From an uncultured Bacilli bacterium (GTDB taxonomy: Bacteria; Bacillota_I; Bacilli_A; RF39; UBA660): a DNA stretch of 64,000 bases. The stretch is taken from NCBI GenBank assembly GCA_934141575.1, contig CAKPCJ010000002.1:1-64000 (forward strand), given 5' to 3'. The notes under the pieces were generated by a model that worked only from the letters and a program-made list of their open reading frames with translations, was not told the origin of the DNA and did no database searches. Made by a program: the position numbers and the translations under genes. Each line of letters starts with the position of its first letter. Position 1 is the stretch's first letter. Positions 8,815 through 18,690 of this stretch are shown here, one piece after another.

Positions 8815-8931
8815 CTATATCTTAGATTCATCCACACTAGAAGGTAATACAACAAAAGCCTTTAACTTAACATATCTTACATCATTTATCATCTTTGTAA
8901 ACACATTATTTAAATAAATATCTTCAGTCAT
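8815..8931 (-). CDS. Possible 38-residue small protein
   Basis: A short open frame begins MTEDIYLNNVF and ends SSVDESKI. GGTG sits five bases before the ATG, and a strong terminator lies 64 bases past the stop. The composition is protein-like, with mixed hydrophobic and charged residues and no transmembrane segment. No family is recognised. In-frame codons extend a little further upstream, including another ATG at about 8948. It could equally be chance within a non-coding RNA. Confidence 0.3.
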   Translation of the reverse strand: MTEDIYLNNVFTKMINDVRYVKLKAFVVLPSSVDESKI

Positions 8932-9087
8932 AATTTCACCCAAAATCATACTAGCACATATCATACATAGCTTTTATGTTTTCGACAAAACTAGCTAAAA
9001 CATTCACAATACAAAAAAAAACAAATAATGCGCCAAATGCTATTTATATTTTAACAAATTTTTAGTATAATTATCTAGGTGAGTATA

Positions 9088-9642
9088 TTGGGAATTAAAA
9101 TGTTTAATTACAAAAGTTTTGGTAATAGAGGTATGGATTTAGAAGGCGATATTAACCTTTCAAATGAATTTTACCTAAAAAATGATATAGCAATAATATA
9201 TAAAAAGCCTACTCCTATACAAGTAACAAAAGTTGAATATCCATCAAGAAGCAACACTATAATTAAAGAAGCATTTTATAAATCGCCATCAACTACAGAT
9301 TACAACGGAGTATACAAAGGAAAATACATAGATTTTGAAGCAAAAGAAACAAACAATAAAACATCATTTCCATTAGGTAATATACATATTCACCAAATAA
9401 ATCATATATCTAACGTAATAAGACATGGTGGAATTGCATTTCTTATTATAAGGTTCAATACTTTAAATGAAATATACTTAATAAAAGGCTCTGATTTTAT
9501 AGAATACATAAAAAATAACAATAGAAAATCTGTTGAATATGAGTACATAAAAGTGAAGGGATACTTAATTAAAGAAAAATATAATCCTAGAATAGACTAC
9601 ATAAAAATTGTAGATAAAATTATTGAGGAGGAATCATTATAA
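9088..9642 (+). CDS. recU: Holliday junction resolvase RecU
   Basis: Cleaves four-way junctions and works with RecA and RuvAB. 184 residues from the TTG at 9088, which has AGGTGA five bases upstream; the GTG at 9079 lies within that site. It shows the RecU core NRGMDLE, KKPTPIQV, STTDYNGVYKGKYIDFEAKET and the H.HQI block, so the catalytic D/E/K set is present. It lacks the longer N-terminal tail of Bacillus RecU. The stop overlaps the ATG of the PBP gene, reproducing the recU-ponA operon of Bacilli. Confidence 0.93.
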   Translation: MGIKMFNYKSFGNRGMDLEGDINLSNEFYLKNDIAIIYKKPTPIQVTKVEYPSRSNTIIKEAFYKSPSTTDYNGVYKGKYIDFEAKETNNKTSFPLGNIHIHQINHISNVIRHGGIAFLIIRFNTLNEIYLIKGSDFIEYIKNNNRKSVEYEYIKVKGYLIKEKYNPRIDYIKIVDKIIEEESL

Positions 9643-12617
9643 TGGCTAGTATTAAGAATAAAATTGATTCTATATTAAAAAAAATAAAAGATAAAAAGGA
9701 CAATAGATTAGAAATGAAAAAAAATAAAGCTAAAGCTAAACAAGAAAAAAAACCAAACAGCGAAATAAAATTAAATAAAAAAGGGAAACCAAAAACGCCT
9801 AAAAAACAAATAGCGTTAATAATATTTGATATAATACTCTTTATATGTGTTATATGTGGAATTGGTGGAATTATATTTGCATGTTGGTTTGCAAATTACA
9901 TAGTTAAACATGCACCTGCCCTAGATAAAGACAAATTATTATATAGTGAATCTTCATTGATATACGACTCACAAGGTAATTTGCTTGAAGAATTAGGAAA
10001 TGAAAAACGTGATCTAGTTGAATATGACGATTTACCACAAGTTCTAATAGATGCGATTATAGCAACAGAAGATTCAGAATATTTTCAACATAATGGAATT
10101 AACGTAGCAAGATTTGCAAAGGCATCATTTTGGCAAGTATTAGGCAAAAATGGTGGTGGTGCATCAACAATATCAATGCAAGTTATAAAAAACAACTTCA
10201 CAAGTTCAAATTCTAAAGGTTGGGAAGGAATCGTACGTAAATTTACAGATATATATCTTGCAGTATTCAAACTTGAAAAAGAATATACTAAAGAACAAAT
10301 AATGGAATTTTATGTAAACAAACCATTTTTAGGAAGTAACTCATATGGAATGCAGCAAGCTGCAAAAACATATTTTGGAAAAGATGTTAGTGATTTATCA
10401 TTACCAGAAGCTGCTCTATTAGCCGGATTATTCAAAGCACCTGGTTCATATGATCCATATTCTAAACCAGAATCAGCAACAAAACGTAGAGACACAGTTT
10501 TATATCTAATGGTAAGACATGGTTATATTACTCAAGAAGAAGCTGATGCAGCAAAAGCTGTAACAGTTCAATCAATGCTCGTTGGAAAAGATACATCTGT
10601 AAACAAATACTCTGCATTTATTGATACTGCTATTGATGAAGTTATCAAAAAAACAGGACTTGATCCTAGAGATGTACCAATGACTATATACACAACAATG
10701 ATTCCTTCTAAACAAAATCACATAAATTATATTGTAGATGGCGGTGGATATAACTTCCCTGATGAATATGCCCAAACTGGTATTGCAGTAGTCGATGTTA
10801 ATACCGGGGCAATAGTAGCTATTGGAGCAGGAAGACATAGAAAAGAAGGAGACTATAACTTCGCAACCCAATCCAAAAGACAAATTGGTTCTAATGCTAA
10901 GCCACTATTTGATTATGGTCCAGCAGTTGAATTTAATAAATGGTCTACTTACCAACCTATACTTGATGAATCATATAGCTACAGTAATGGTAAAAGCATC
11001 AAAAATGATGATGGTGGATATAAAGGATTACTTACACTAAAACAAGCATTAGGTTTATCAAGAAACATCCCTGCATTAAAAACATTCCAAAGTGTTGAAA
11101 ATAGTAATATATATAAATTTGTAACAAGCTTAGGTATAACACCAGAAACAAGTGGTAACTCAACTAGCGTACACGAAGCACACGCAATTGGAGCATTTAC
11201 TGGTAGTAACCCACTTCAATTAGCAGCAGCTTATGCAGCATTTGCAAATGGTGGTTATTACATCGAACCTTATTCAGTAACTAAAATAGTATATAGAGAT
11301 ACAAATGAAACTGTTGAATACTCTCCTAAAAAAACTAAAGTAATGGAAGACTATACTGCATTCATGGTAACAAATATGCTTAAATGGTCTACAGAATATG
11401 GTATGAGTCATCAAGCATCATATATAAGCGGAATTGACATTGCCGCTAAAACTGGTACTACTAACTTTGATGAAGCTACAATAAAAAGATTAAATCTTAA
11501 GAACTCACTTAACGATTTATGGGTAACAGGATATTCTCCAGATTATGCAGTAAGTATGTGGTATGGATATAACGAAGTAACAAGTGAGCACTATAACACT
11601 ACTAAAAACTGGTCAACAAGAAATACATTGTACAAAGCTATAATAAAAGGTATATTTGAAAATAATGGTCATCGTTTCCAAACACCAAACAGCGTAAGTC
11701 TAGTAAGTGTAGAATCTGGCACTGTACCAGCAATGTTACCTAGTGAATACACACCAGGCGATATGATTGTTCAAGAATATTTCATAAAAGGCACAGAGCC
11801 AACTGAAGTTTCACCAAGATTTAAGAAACTTAATAGTGTAACAAATCTAAACGCAAAAATAGAAAATAGAGAAATTAAATTAACATGGGATTACAACCTA
11901 CCTGAACAACTTACTGAAAGTTACTTAAGAAGTTACTATAATAACGAGGTATTTAAAGGCTTTGAAGAAAAATACTATAATAAAAGAATTGAAGAAGATT
12001 CTTGGAAAATAGGAAAAGTAGTATTTAACGTATATTTAAAAGATTCTAGTGGTAACCTAACATTCTTAAAACAAACATCAGATAAAAATTATACTTATAA
12101 AGTATCTAAAAACACTGCTGATTTAGAATTTGTAGTTAAAACAACTTATACAATACTAACAAACAACGTAAGTGACCCAACTTCAATAAAAATATCTACA
12201 TCAGAAATAGATATTCCAGTATTAACGCTTAGTCTTTCAACAAACAAAGAAACAAATGTTTACGTAGGTAGTAATTACACTTTACCTTCAAAAGCTCCAG
12301 TAATAGTTTTAGACAGTTTAACAGATGTAACAAAAGATTCAAATATAAAAACATCAATAAAAAAAGATGGCACCGACTATAATAGCACTACTCTTGACAC
12401 AACTACTCCTTGTAAATACACAATAACTTACACAGTTACATACAAAGGTGTTAGCGATTCAATCACGCAAACTATAAAAGTAATAACTAAACCATCAAAC
12501 AGTGGACAATCTAGTAGTTCTTCTAGCTCTTCTAGTAGTAATTCATCATCTAGTAATATCTCATCAAGTTCTACATCTAGTAACAGTTCTAATCCGAACA
12601 TTTCTAGTTCAAATTAA
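9642..12617 (+). CDS. Class A penicillin-binding protein (PBP1)
   Basis: Bifunctional peptidoglycan synthase, 991 residues. It has a Lys-rich cytoplasmic tail (1-55), a transmembrane helix (about 56-85), and a GT51 glycosyltransferase domain with catalytic Glu143 in ATEDSEYF and the GASTISMQ motif. The transpeptidase domain has SNAK (SxxK), SRN and KTGT motifs. The C-terminal part from about 730 looks like fibronectin-type beta domains and ends in a Ser/Asn-only tail of about 35 residues written with mixed Ser codons. GGAGGAATC precedes the ATG. Translation is coupled to recU. It corresponds to ponA. Confidence 0.95.
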   Translation: MASIKNKIDSILKKIKDKKDNRLEMKKNKAKAKQEKKPNSEIKLNKKGKPKTPKKQIALIIFDIILFICVICGIGGIIFACWFANYIVKHAPALDKDKLLYSESSLIYDSQGNLLEELGNEKRDLVEYDDLPQVLIDAIIATEDSEYFQHNGINVARFAKASFWQVLGKNGGGASTISMQVIKNNFTSSNSKGWEGIVRKFTDIYLAVFKLEKEYTKEQIMEFYVNKPFLGSNSYGMQQAAKTYFGKDVSDLSLPEAALLAGLFKAPGSYDPYSKPESATKRRDTVLYLMVRHGYITQEEADAAKAVTVQSMLVGKDTSVNKYSAFIDTAIDEVIKKTGLDPRDVPMTIYTTMIPSKQNHINYIVDGGGYNFPDEYAQTGIAVVDVNTGAIVAIGAGRHRKEGDYNFATQSKRQIGSNAKPLFDYGPAVEFNKWSTYQPILDESYSYSNGKSIKNDDGGYKGLLTLKQALGLSRNIPALKTFQSVENSNIYKFVTSLGITPETSGNSTSVHEAHAIGAFTGSNPLQLAAAYAAFANGGYYIEPYSVTKIVYRDTNETVEYSPKKTKVMEDYTAFMVTNMLKWSTEYGMSHQASYISGIDIAAKTGTTNFDEATIKRLNLKNSLNDLWVTGYSPDYAVSMWYGYNEVTSEHYNTTKNWSTRNTLYKAIIKGIFENNGHRFQTPNSVSLVSVESGTVPAMLPSEYTPGDMIVQEYFIKGTEPTEVSPRFKKLNSVTNLNAKIENREIKLTWDYNLPEQLTESYLRSYYNNEVFKGFEEKYYNKRIEEDSWKIGKVVFNVYLKDSSGNLTFLKQTSDKNYTYKVSKNTADLEFVVKTTYTILTNNVSDPTSIKISTSEIDIPVLTLSLSTNKETNVYVGSNYTLPSKAPVIVLDSLTDVTKDSNIKTSIKKDGTDYNSTTLDTTTPCKYTITYTVTYKGVSDSITQTIKVITKPSNSGQSSSSSSSSSSNSSSSNISSSSTSSNSSNPNISSSN

Positions 12618-12647
12618 AAGACAATTCATTAAAAAGAATTGTCTTTT
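12616..12647. terminator. Bidirectional terminator between PBP1 and holA
   Basis: A 12-bp inverted repeat, AAAAGACAATTC/GAATTGTCTTTT, with an eight-base loop and T-runs on both strands, serves two convergent genes. Confidence 0.85.
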
Positions 12648-13583
12648 TTATAAATTCAACAAGTATTGTTCAAATCCTATAAATTTATCAATATCCCCTG
12701 TTTTTATAGATATATCTAAATCAGCTAAAATACTAAGTTGCCTCAATAAATCTTTATCACTAAGGGATTTTGCTTTATTTCTTGCAAATTTTATTCTCCC
12801 TATTTTATATATATTTAATATACTCATTATATCTTTTTCCAAATATCCCATTTTTAAAAGAGTTCTAACTTGATATATAGTCCTAAATTCTTGTGATAAC
12901 ATCACAATGATTTGTATAGGCTCAAGTCCCATTTTTATAGATTCTTCATAAATTGAAAACATCTTTTTTTTATCATTATTTATAATACTATCTATGAAAC
13001 TAAAGATATTATCATCAATATTTTCACTAACTAAATCATCTATTATATTTATTGTCAAATCTTCTTCTATCAAACATAATTTATTAATTTCATTTTCTAA
13101 TATATCTATATTATAATTAATTCTAGATAAAAAATGGCGTATCAATTCATCAGCTATTAGCTTATTGTTATCACTAAAAAGTCTTTTAGCCCATTTAAAT
13201 ATTTGATCTTCATTCATTTCTGTACATTCTATAACTTCAGCAGTATTACTCAATAATGTATTTACTTTTTTCCTACTATCTAGTTTTTCTATATTAACAA
13301 GCAATACCAAAATAGTTGTTCTAACAGGATTATTCAAATACTCAATTAATTTGTCAATATTATGCTCAATTTTTGATTTAGATGAACCCAAAAATGTGCA
13401 ATTATCGCAAACTATATATTTATATTCATCAAACATTGGAAGCTCACGTGCAAAATCCAAAACTTCTTGAATAGAAATACTTTCCAAATCATAATATTCG
13501 CTATCATTATCAGCCAATATTTTTTTTAAATTATAATCAATTAAAAATTTATTTGTTCCATACAGTAAATATATATTTTTCAT
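12648..13583 (-). CDS. holA: DNA polymerase III subunit delta
   Basis: 311 residues. Opens the beta clamp as part of the clamp loader. The N-terminus MKNIYLLYGTNKFLIDYNL is the typical HolA opening (the LLYG pattern in place of a Walker A). The middle has an AAA+-like fold without ATPase motifs, and the C-terminal helical collar ends SIKTGDIDKFIGFEQYLLNL, also typical. It stands alone as a minus-strand gene, convergent with PBP1. Confidence 0.9.
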   Translation of the reverse strand: MKNIYLLYGTNKFLIDYNLKKILADNDSEYYDLESISIQEVLDFARELPMFDEYKYIVCDNCTFLGSSKSKIEHNIDKLIEYLNNPVRTTILVLLVNIEKLDSRKKVNTLLSNTAEVIECTEMNEDQIFKWAKRLFSDNNKLIADELIRHFLSRINYNIDILENEINKLCLIEEDLTINIIDDLVSENIDDNIFSFIDSIINNDKKKMFSIYEESIKMGLEPIQIIVMLSQEFRTIYQVRTLLKMGYLEKDIMSILNIYKIGRIKFARNKAKSLSDKDLLRQLSILADLDISIKTGDIDKFIGFEQYLLNL

Positions 13584-13667
13584 TTATGTACACCACTTTC
13601 AAATTATATTATAATATAAATTTTACATAAATAAAATATAAATATCCATAATAATACTGGTGATTTT

Positions 13668-14171
13668 ATGTATTATATAAATACATTTATAATATATTCT
13701 TTATTAGGTCATTTTTTAGAAATAACTGCACAATCACTCTATTTAAAAAATCCAAATAGTGGAATTCTATTTGGACCTTGGACACCAGTCTATGGTATAG
13801 GTTGCATAATAATACTCTTAACTTATAAAACCATACTAAAAAAAATGAAGACAAATAAAATACTTGAAATTTTAGTAGCATTTATAGTAGTATCAATACT
13901 ATTATCATTAATTGAATTTTTAGGTGGAATACTAATAGAAAAAATCTTTGGTATAGTATTTTGGGATTATAGTAATCAAAAATTTAATATTGGTAAATAC
14001 ATATCATTAGAAATGACATTATTATGGGGAATAGCAAGCTTACTATTCTACTACATTATAAATCCAATCATATATAAACTTATAATAAAAATTCCAAAAT
14101 TTGTAACCTATTTACTATTTATATTATTTCTCACAGACTTAATATGTACAATTATCTCTAAAATATATTAA
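13668..14171 (+). CDS. CmpB-like (ABC_trans_CmpB family) membrane protein
   Basis: 167 residues with four or five transmembrane segments. It has the family pattern GPWTPVYGIG after the first helix, then EFLGG and WDYSNQKFNIGKYISLEMTLLWG. The family was named as a putative ABC-transporter component, but its role is unknown. GGTGATTTT precedes the ATG. Its stop is directly followed by the stop of the convergent ABC exporter gene with no base between, so a shared function is possible but unproven. Confidence 0.75.
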   Translation: MYYINTFIIYSLLGHFLEITAQSLYLKNPNSGILFGPWTPVYGIGCIIILLTYKTILKKMKTNKILEILVAFIVVSILLSLIEFLGGILIEKIFGIVFWDYSNQKFNIGKYISLEMTLLWGIASLLFYYIINPIIYKLIIKIPKFVTYLLFILFLTDLICTIISKIY

Positions 14172-15878
14172 TTATTTTTGGAGTATCTGATAATATTTAT
14201 TAGTCTCCATTAATTCTGAGTGCATACCTCTTCCAACTAATTTACCATTATCAATTACGATTATATCATCTGCGATCTTCATTAATTGCGGTTTATGAGT
14301 TATCATCAATATAGTGTGATCTTTCTTTAAACCCTTTAATATTTTCATTATATGTTTTGATGTAGCAATATCTAAATTAGAAGTAACTTCATCAAAAAGC
14401 AATATTTCTGACTTTGAAAGTAAAGTTCTAGCAAGCGCTATTAACTGTTTCTGACCACTTGAAATATTTTCAGCATTCTTAGTAAGCTTTGTATTATAAC
14501 CATCAGGCAAACTCATAATAAAATCATGTATTCCTACCCTCTTACAAGCAGCAACTTGATTATCTTTATTAGAATCTACTAAATTCAAATTTTCCCTTAT
14601 GCTCATATCGAATATAAATGGTTTCTGAGTAACAATTGATACATTTGACGAATAAACATCTTGAGAATATTCATAAATGTCAACACCATCTATTGTAATA
14701 TTGCCACTAGTTGCCTTATATAACCTAAGTAATAATCTAAAAATTGTACTTTTACCACTACCGCTTTTACCAACAATAGCTGTTAAAGTATCAGGTGCAA
14801 TATCAAAACTAACATTTTTTAATGTCTGTTTATTTTCATATGTGAAATTTACATTATCAAAAGAAATATATCCATATATATCATCATTAGCATTTTTCCC
14901 AAATTCCAACATATTTGAAGTTTTATAATTTAATATTTTAGCTATTCTTCTAATTCTTACTGAATAAGAGCCTAAATCATTTAACTTCTTATACAAATTC
15001 TTATTTTTAGATACAACCTCATCATAATAACCAATTGATAGAATCAACATAGAAACATCATAATGACCACCTATTATTAAAAATATAGAAAAACAATAAA
15101 TAAAGATTTTACCAATTCCAAGCAGCATTGGAAGTATAACGGAAACTATATCGTTATATTTTCTTTTTAAAACATATACAGATTTCCACTCACTTTTATA
15201 ATCCTCTAAATATTCAGTTATGTGAGAATCCATATTAAAAGTTTTTATTTCCGTATTACCATCCATAACTTGACCTAAAAGAGAAGATATTTTATCTTGA
15301 GATTTTCTCTGAAGAGATAGATAATAATCTCTTTTTTTCATATTTTTAGTAACTAAATAAAGATTTAATAAACTTAGTACTATAGTAAATATTCCCATAA
15401 ATATATTTACCTTAAAAAGAATAACAATTGATATTAAAACACTTAATGAATAGTTAAGAGAATCAAATATCAAGTCAGGTATACATTGAACTTTTCCAAT
15501 ATCATTAAACGCAGTATTAATTAAAAATGACGTAGAAATATCTTTAGAAAAGTTCTCATCAAAAAAAGTAACTTTTTTCATAACCTTTTGCTGCAAAATA
15601 TTATGTGTATAATTAGCATCCAGTGCATATGCAACGTAATTAAAATGATATGACAAAGTATATATTACAAAACTTAATGTCAAAAATATTAAACTAAGGA
15701 AAGCATTATTATAATCACCAACAGTAACATGCTTAACTATTAATGATGCAAAATATGGTAATAACAAAATAGTAACATTTGATAAAACAGAAGTTATATA
15801 CAAAAATACTAAATATTTTTTTTTATTAGCACCCAAACTAAAATATTCTTTAGCAATATCATAATATCTCTTAAACAT
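14172..15878 (-). CDS. ABC exporter half-transporter, catalytically canonical subunit
   Basis: 568 residues. Six transmembrane helices (about 20-310) are followed by a nucleotide-binding domain with Walker A GKSGSGKST, Q-loop, signature SSGQKQ, Walker B ILLFDEVTS with the catalytic Glu, and the H-loop His in ITHKP. It is paired with the following upstream gene, which it overlaps by 8 bases. The ATG at 15878 fits GGAG nine bases upstream; the TTG two codons earlier is too close. By family it may export a peptide, lipid or drug. The substrate is unknown. Confidence 0.9.
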   Translation of the reverse strand: MFKRYYDIAKEYFSLGANKKKYLVFLYITSVLSNVTILLLPYFASLIVKHVTVGDYNNAFLSLIFLTLSFVIYTLSYHFNYVAYALDANYTHNILQQKVMKKVTFFDENFSKDISTSFLINTAFNDIGKVQCIPDLIFDSLNYSLSVLISIVILFKVNIFMGIFTIVLSLLNLYLVTKNMKKRDYYLSLQRKSQDKISSLLGQVMDGNTEIKTFNMDSHITEYLEDYKSEWKSVYVLKRKYNDIVSVILPMLLGIGKIFIYCFSIFLIIGGHYDVSMLILSIGYYDEVVSKNKNLYKKLNDLGSYSVRIRRIAKILNYKTSNMLEFGKNANDDIYGYISFDNVNFTYENKQTLKNVSFDIAPDTLTAIVGKSGSGKSTIFRLLLRLYKATSGNITIDGVDIYEYSQDVYSSNVSIVTQKPFIFDMSIRENLNLVDSNKDNQVAACKRVGIHDFIMSLPDGYNTKLTKNAENISSGQKQLIALARTLLSKSEILLFDEVTSNLDIATSKHIMKILKGLKKDHTILMITHKPQLMKIADDIIVIDNGKLVGRGMHSELMETNKYYQILQK

Positions 15879-17616
15879 TGTCAAACACTCCTATTCTACT
15901 TGGTGATTTTCTAGATTGTAACATTTGATATATTTCATTATTTTGCATTAAATCTTTATGTTTACCTTTACCAACTATTTTTCCTTTATTTAAAACAACT
16001 ATTTCATCAGCACATTTCATAAGCTCTGGTTTCTTAGTAACAAGTATTATAGTATGATTTCTCTTTAATTCTTTTAAAATCGAAGGAACAAGTTTAGCCG
16101 TATCAGGATCAAGTGATGTAGTTATATCATCAAAAATAAGAATCTCTGACGTTGATAAAAGAGTTCTAGCAATAGATATAAGTTGCTTTTGACCACCAGA
16201 TATATTATTTGCGTTTTCTCTTAATACTGTATCATATTGTTCAGGTAAACTCATTATAAAGTCATGCATTCCCACTTTTTTACAAGCCTCAACCTGATGT
16301 TCTACATTAGTATCAACAAAATTCAAATTTTCCCTTATACTCATATTAAATATAAATGGTTTTTGATTTACAACAGATACATTTGACGAATATACTTCTT
16401 TAGTATAATCATATATATTTACATCATCTATATAAATATTACCCTCAGTTACCTTATTAACTCTAAGCAAAAGATTACAAAGAACAGTTTTTCCACTTCC
16501 AGCCTCTCCTACAATTGCAACGACTGTATTTTTATTTACTTTAAGATTAATATTTTTCAATATAGCTTTATCTTTATACTTAAATGACACATTTTTAAAT
16601 TCTACAATTCCTTCTATATCATCAGTGTTATTATCGCCATATTCAATATTAGTATTATATTTATAATTTAGTATTTGATTAACTCTGCATACAGCTATAT
16701 TAACCTCTCTTATTGTAGTTGTAGAAGATATCAAATCATCTAAATATGAAACTAGATTTTCATGATACGCTATTATAAGAACTAAAACATCTATCGTAGT
16801 ATTTCCCTTAATCATTGATAAAAGTAATATTATATAAAGAACAATTCTAAAGAAATATGTTATGAACTTTACATCACTATACATTACAGTACAATATTTT
16901 CTTCTTTTTAAATAATTTTTAGAAAATGTTTTCTGAATATAATTAAGTTTATTTTTTAATTTTTCAAATATATTAAATGTTTTTATTTCTTGTAACCCTG
17001 ATATAATTTGTCCAAGCAAACTGCTATATTTATCATCACAAGAAACAACTTTCTTCTGATAATGTGCCACTTTTCTATCAGCCCTGTTTCTTACTGATAT
17101 ATAAATAATAGAATATAAAAGCATTATAGATGCAAAATACGGACTATACATAAATACTATAACTAGCACAGCAAGTACTTGGATAATTGTTGTAAACAAT
17201 TCTGATATCTGATCAGCCATATCACCTATATCAACAACATCACTATTAATACTATTCATTATTCTTTCTTTTGAAAATAATCTAGAAAAATTATTATCAA
17301 CATTCAAAAGTTTATTTAAAATTTTAGATTGAATTGTTGTATAACAATATCTCATGTTATAACCATATATCTTATAATTAGCAAATAAACTAATATTGTA
17401 AAGAATATATGTTATAAAAAATAAAAACAAGCTTATGTATGACATATATATATCAGCGTTTGTAACATATTTAACAATTAATGATGAAAAATAGGGTAAC
17501 AAAAGATTCAAAGATTTATAAAATACAGCAGTAATTATTGTTATTACTAAATATTTTCTTTTCATCTTTGTTAATTTAAAATAATCTTTTAAAAACTTAT
17601 AATACTCTCTTATCAT
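15871..17616 (-). CDS. ABC exporter half-transporter, degenerate subunit
   Basis: 581 residues with the same fold as its neighbour (six transmembrane helices, then the ATPase domain), but with changed catalytic residues. Walker B reads ILIFDDITT, with Asp in place of the catalytic Glu, and the H-loop reads VTKKP, with Lys in place of His. Walker A GEAGSGKT and signature SGGQKQ are intact. This is the pattern of heterodimeric exporters such as BmrC/BmrD or TM287/288, where one ATP site is degenerate. The two gene products therefore most likely form one asymmetric transporter. Confidence 0.9.
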   Translation of the reverse strand: MIREYYKFLKDYFKLTKMKRKYLVITIITAVFYKSLNLLLPYFSSLIVKYVTNADIYMSYISLFLFFITYILYNISLFANYKIYGYNMRYCYTTIQSKILNKLLNVDNNFSRLFSKERIMNSINSDVVDIGDMADQISELFTTIIQVLAVLVIVFMYSPYFASIMLLYSIIYISVRNRADRKVAHYQKKVVSCDDKYSSLLGQIISGLQEIKTFNIFEKLKNKLNYIQKTFSKNYLKRRKYCTVMYSDVKFITYFFRIVLYIILLLSMIKGNTTIDVLVLIIAYHENLVSYLDDLISSTTTIREVNIAVCRVNQILNYKYNTNIEYGDNNTDDIEGIVEFKNVSFKYKDKAILKNINLKVNKNTVVAIVGEAGSGKTVLCNLLLRVNKVTEGNIYIDDVNIYDYTKEVYSSNVSVVNQKPFIFNMSIRENLNFVDTNVEHQVEACKKVGMHDFIMSLPEQYDTVLRENANNISGGQKQLISIARTLLSTSEILIFDDITTSLDPDTAKLVPSILKELKRNHTIILVTKKPELMKCADEIVVLNKGKIVGKGKHKDLMQNNEIYQMLQSRKSPSRIGVFDNV

Positions 17617-17685
17617 AAAACTCTCCCACTATTATAGCCATTATACCACACAGTTCGACAAAAAAAAATAAAAGACAATCTGCTC

Positions 17686-18654
17686 TTACTTTTTCTTATC
17701 AAATGTACTATTATATGGATTATCTCTTTCCAATTTAAATTTTTTACCATTTAAAATTGCGGAAACAATCAGATTAGAACATACCTTTTTTCTAAATTCT
17801 TCTACTTTTTCTCTATCATCACACCTTGAAAAAATTTGATACAACTCAACCTGTAGTTTAGTAGATAAAATAAGACCTAACGTTAAATTATTATTATAAT
17901 TACATAATTTATCCGTTTCAGTAATAATTTGAAGTGCCTCTTCATGAGTAGCGTACTTTTCTAATTGCTTTATAACTCCCAAAAGATTAGCATTAAAATA
18001 TAAATGCTGCATATCTTTTGGATCTTCAAAAAAGCACTCCAAAAGCTTTACAATTTTAACAAGTTCATAATATCCACAGACAAGATTATGGTTAAAATAC
18101 CTAGAAGCAAGCAACTCAGTATATCCTTCATTAATTCCTCTTCCAATTCCATTCCATGAATTATTAACAAACATACAGTGATCAAAACCGACTAATGAAT
18201 ATCCATAAACATACGGCAATGAAGAAGCAGCATGTAATAACTCATGAGAAAGAGCATATGAAAAAGAATAATAAATCGAATGATCTGGATTCCTATAAAA
18301 ATTAGAAAATTTATCCGATAGCGGAACAGAATCATTAAAGAAACTATTAATCTTAACAACTGCTAAATTCCTTGAGATATTATCAAAATCCTCCTTTGAT
18401 ACATTTTTACCAATAACATCTAAAAATTTTCTTATAACCTTTGGCTTATTACAAACACTTAATTTATCACGATTACTATTATTTCTAATAAAATTTACAG
18501 AATCATCATCAAGTATAAATTCTTCTCTATTTGTTTTATCTAAAGCATAATTTTTTAAGGTATTTTTAATACTGCTAAATAAATCAAGAGATAAAACAAT
18601 TGCCACCCATTCACCAGATTTTAAAATATTTTCAATAATTTCTTGCACAACCAA
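17686..18654 (-). CDS. Putative gluzincin-type zinc metalloprotease
   Basis: 322 residues, no known name. The zinc motif HELLH is at 137-141, and a second conserved block NEGYTE at 175-180 supplies a Glu about 35 residues later, as in gluzincins. Beyond the motif the protein is mostly helical. No signal peptide or transmembrane helix is evident, so it is probably cytoplasmic. It lies upstream of the ABC exporter pair on the same strand (70-base gap), so it could process a substrate or act on its own. Binding and catalytic residues are seen; the substrate is not. Confidence 0.65.
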   Translation of the reverse strand: MVVQEIIENILKSGEWVAIVLSLDLFSSIKNTLKNYALDKTNREEFILDDDSVNFIRNNSNRDKLSVCNKPKVIRKFLDVIGKNVSKEDFDNISRNLAVVKINSFFNDSVPLSDKFSNFYRNPDHSIYYSFSYALSHELLHAASSLPYVYGYSLVGFDHCMFVNNSWNGIGRGINEGYTELLASRYFNHNLVCGYYELVKIVKLLECFFEDPKDMQHLYFNANLLGVIKQLEKYATHEEALQIITETDKLCNYNNNLTLGLILSTKLQVELYQIFSRCDDREKVEEFRKKVCSNLIVSAILNGKKFKLERDNPYNSTFDKKK

Positions 18655-18690
18655 TCACCGTAAAAATATTAACATACTTCAAAAAATATT

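Larger units (their letters stand above)
8650..9087. other. 438-base intergenic region between gpsB and recU
   Basis: Divergent gap. It carries the gpsB upstream region, a strong minus-strand terminator hairpin (8722-8751), one possible 38-codon minus-strand ORF (8815-8931), and a TATAAT at 9066-9071 facing recU. No known RNA family was recognised. Confidence 0.5.

Noticed and set aside
10085..11040. Open frames on the opposite strand and in other phases inside PBP1 and other large genes
   Set aside because: They are shadows of strong coding frames with no independent ribosome binding site or recognised family.
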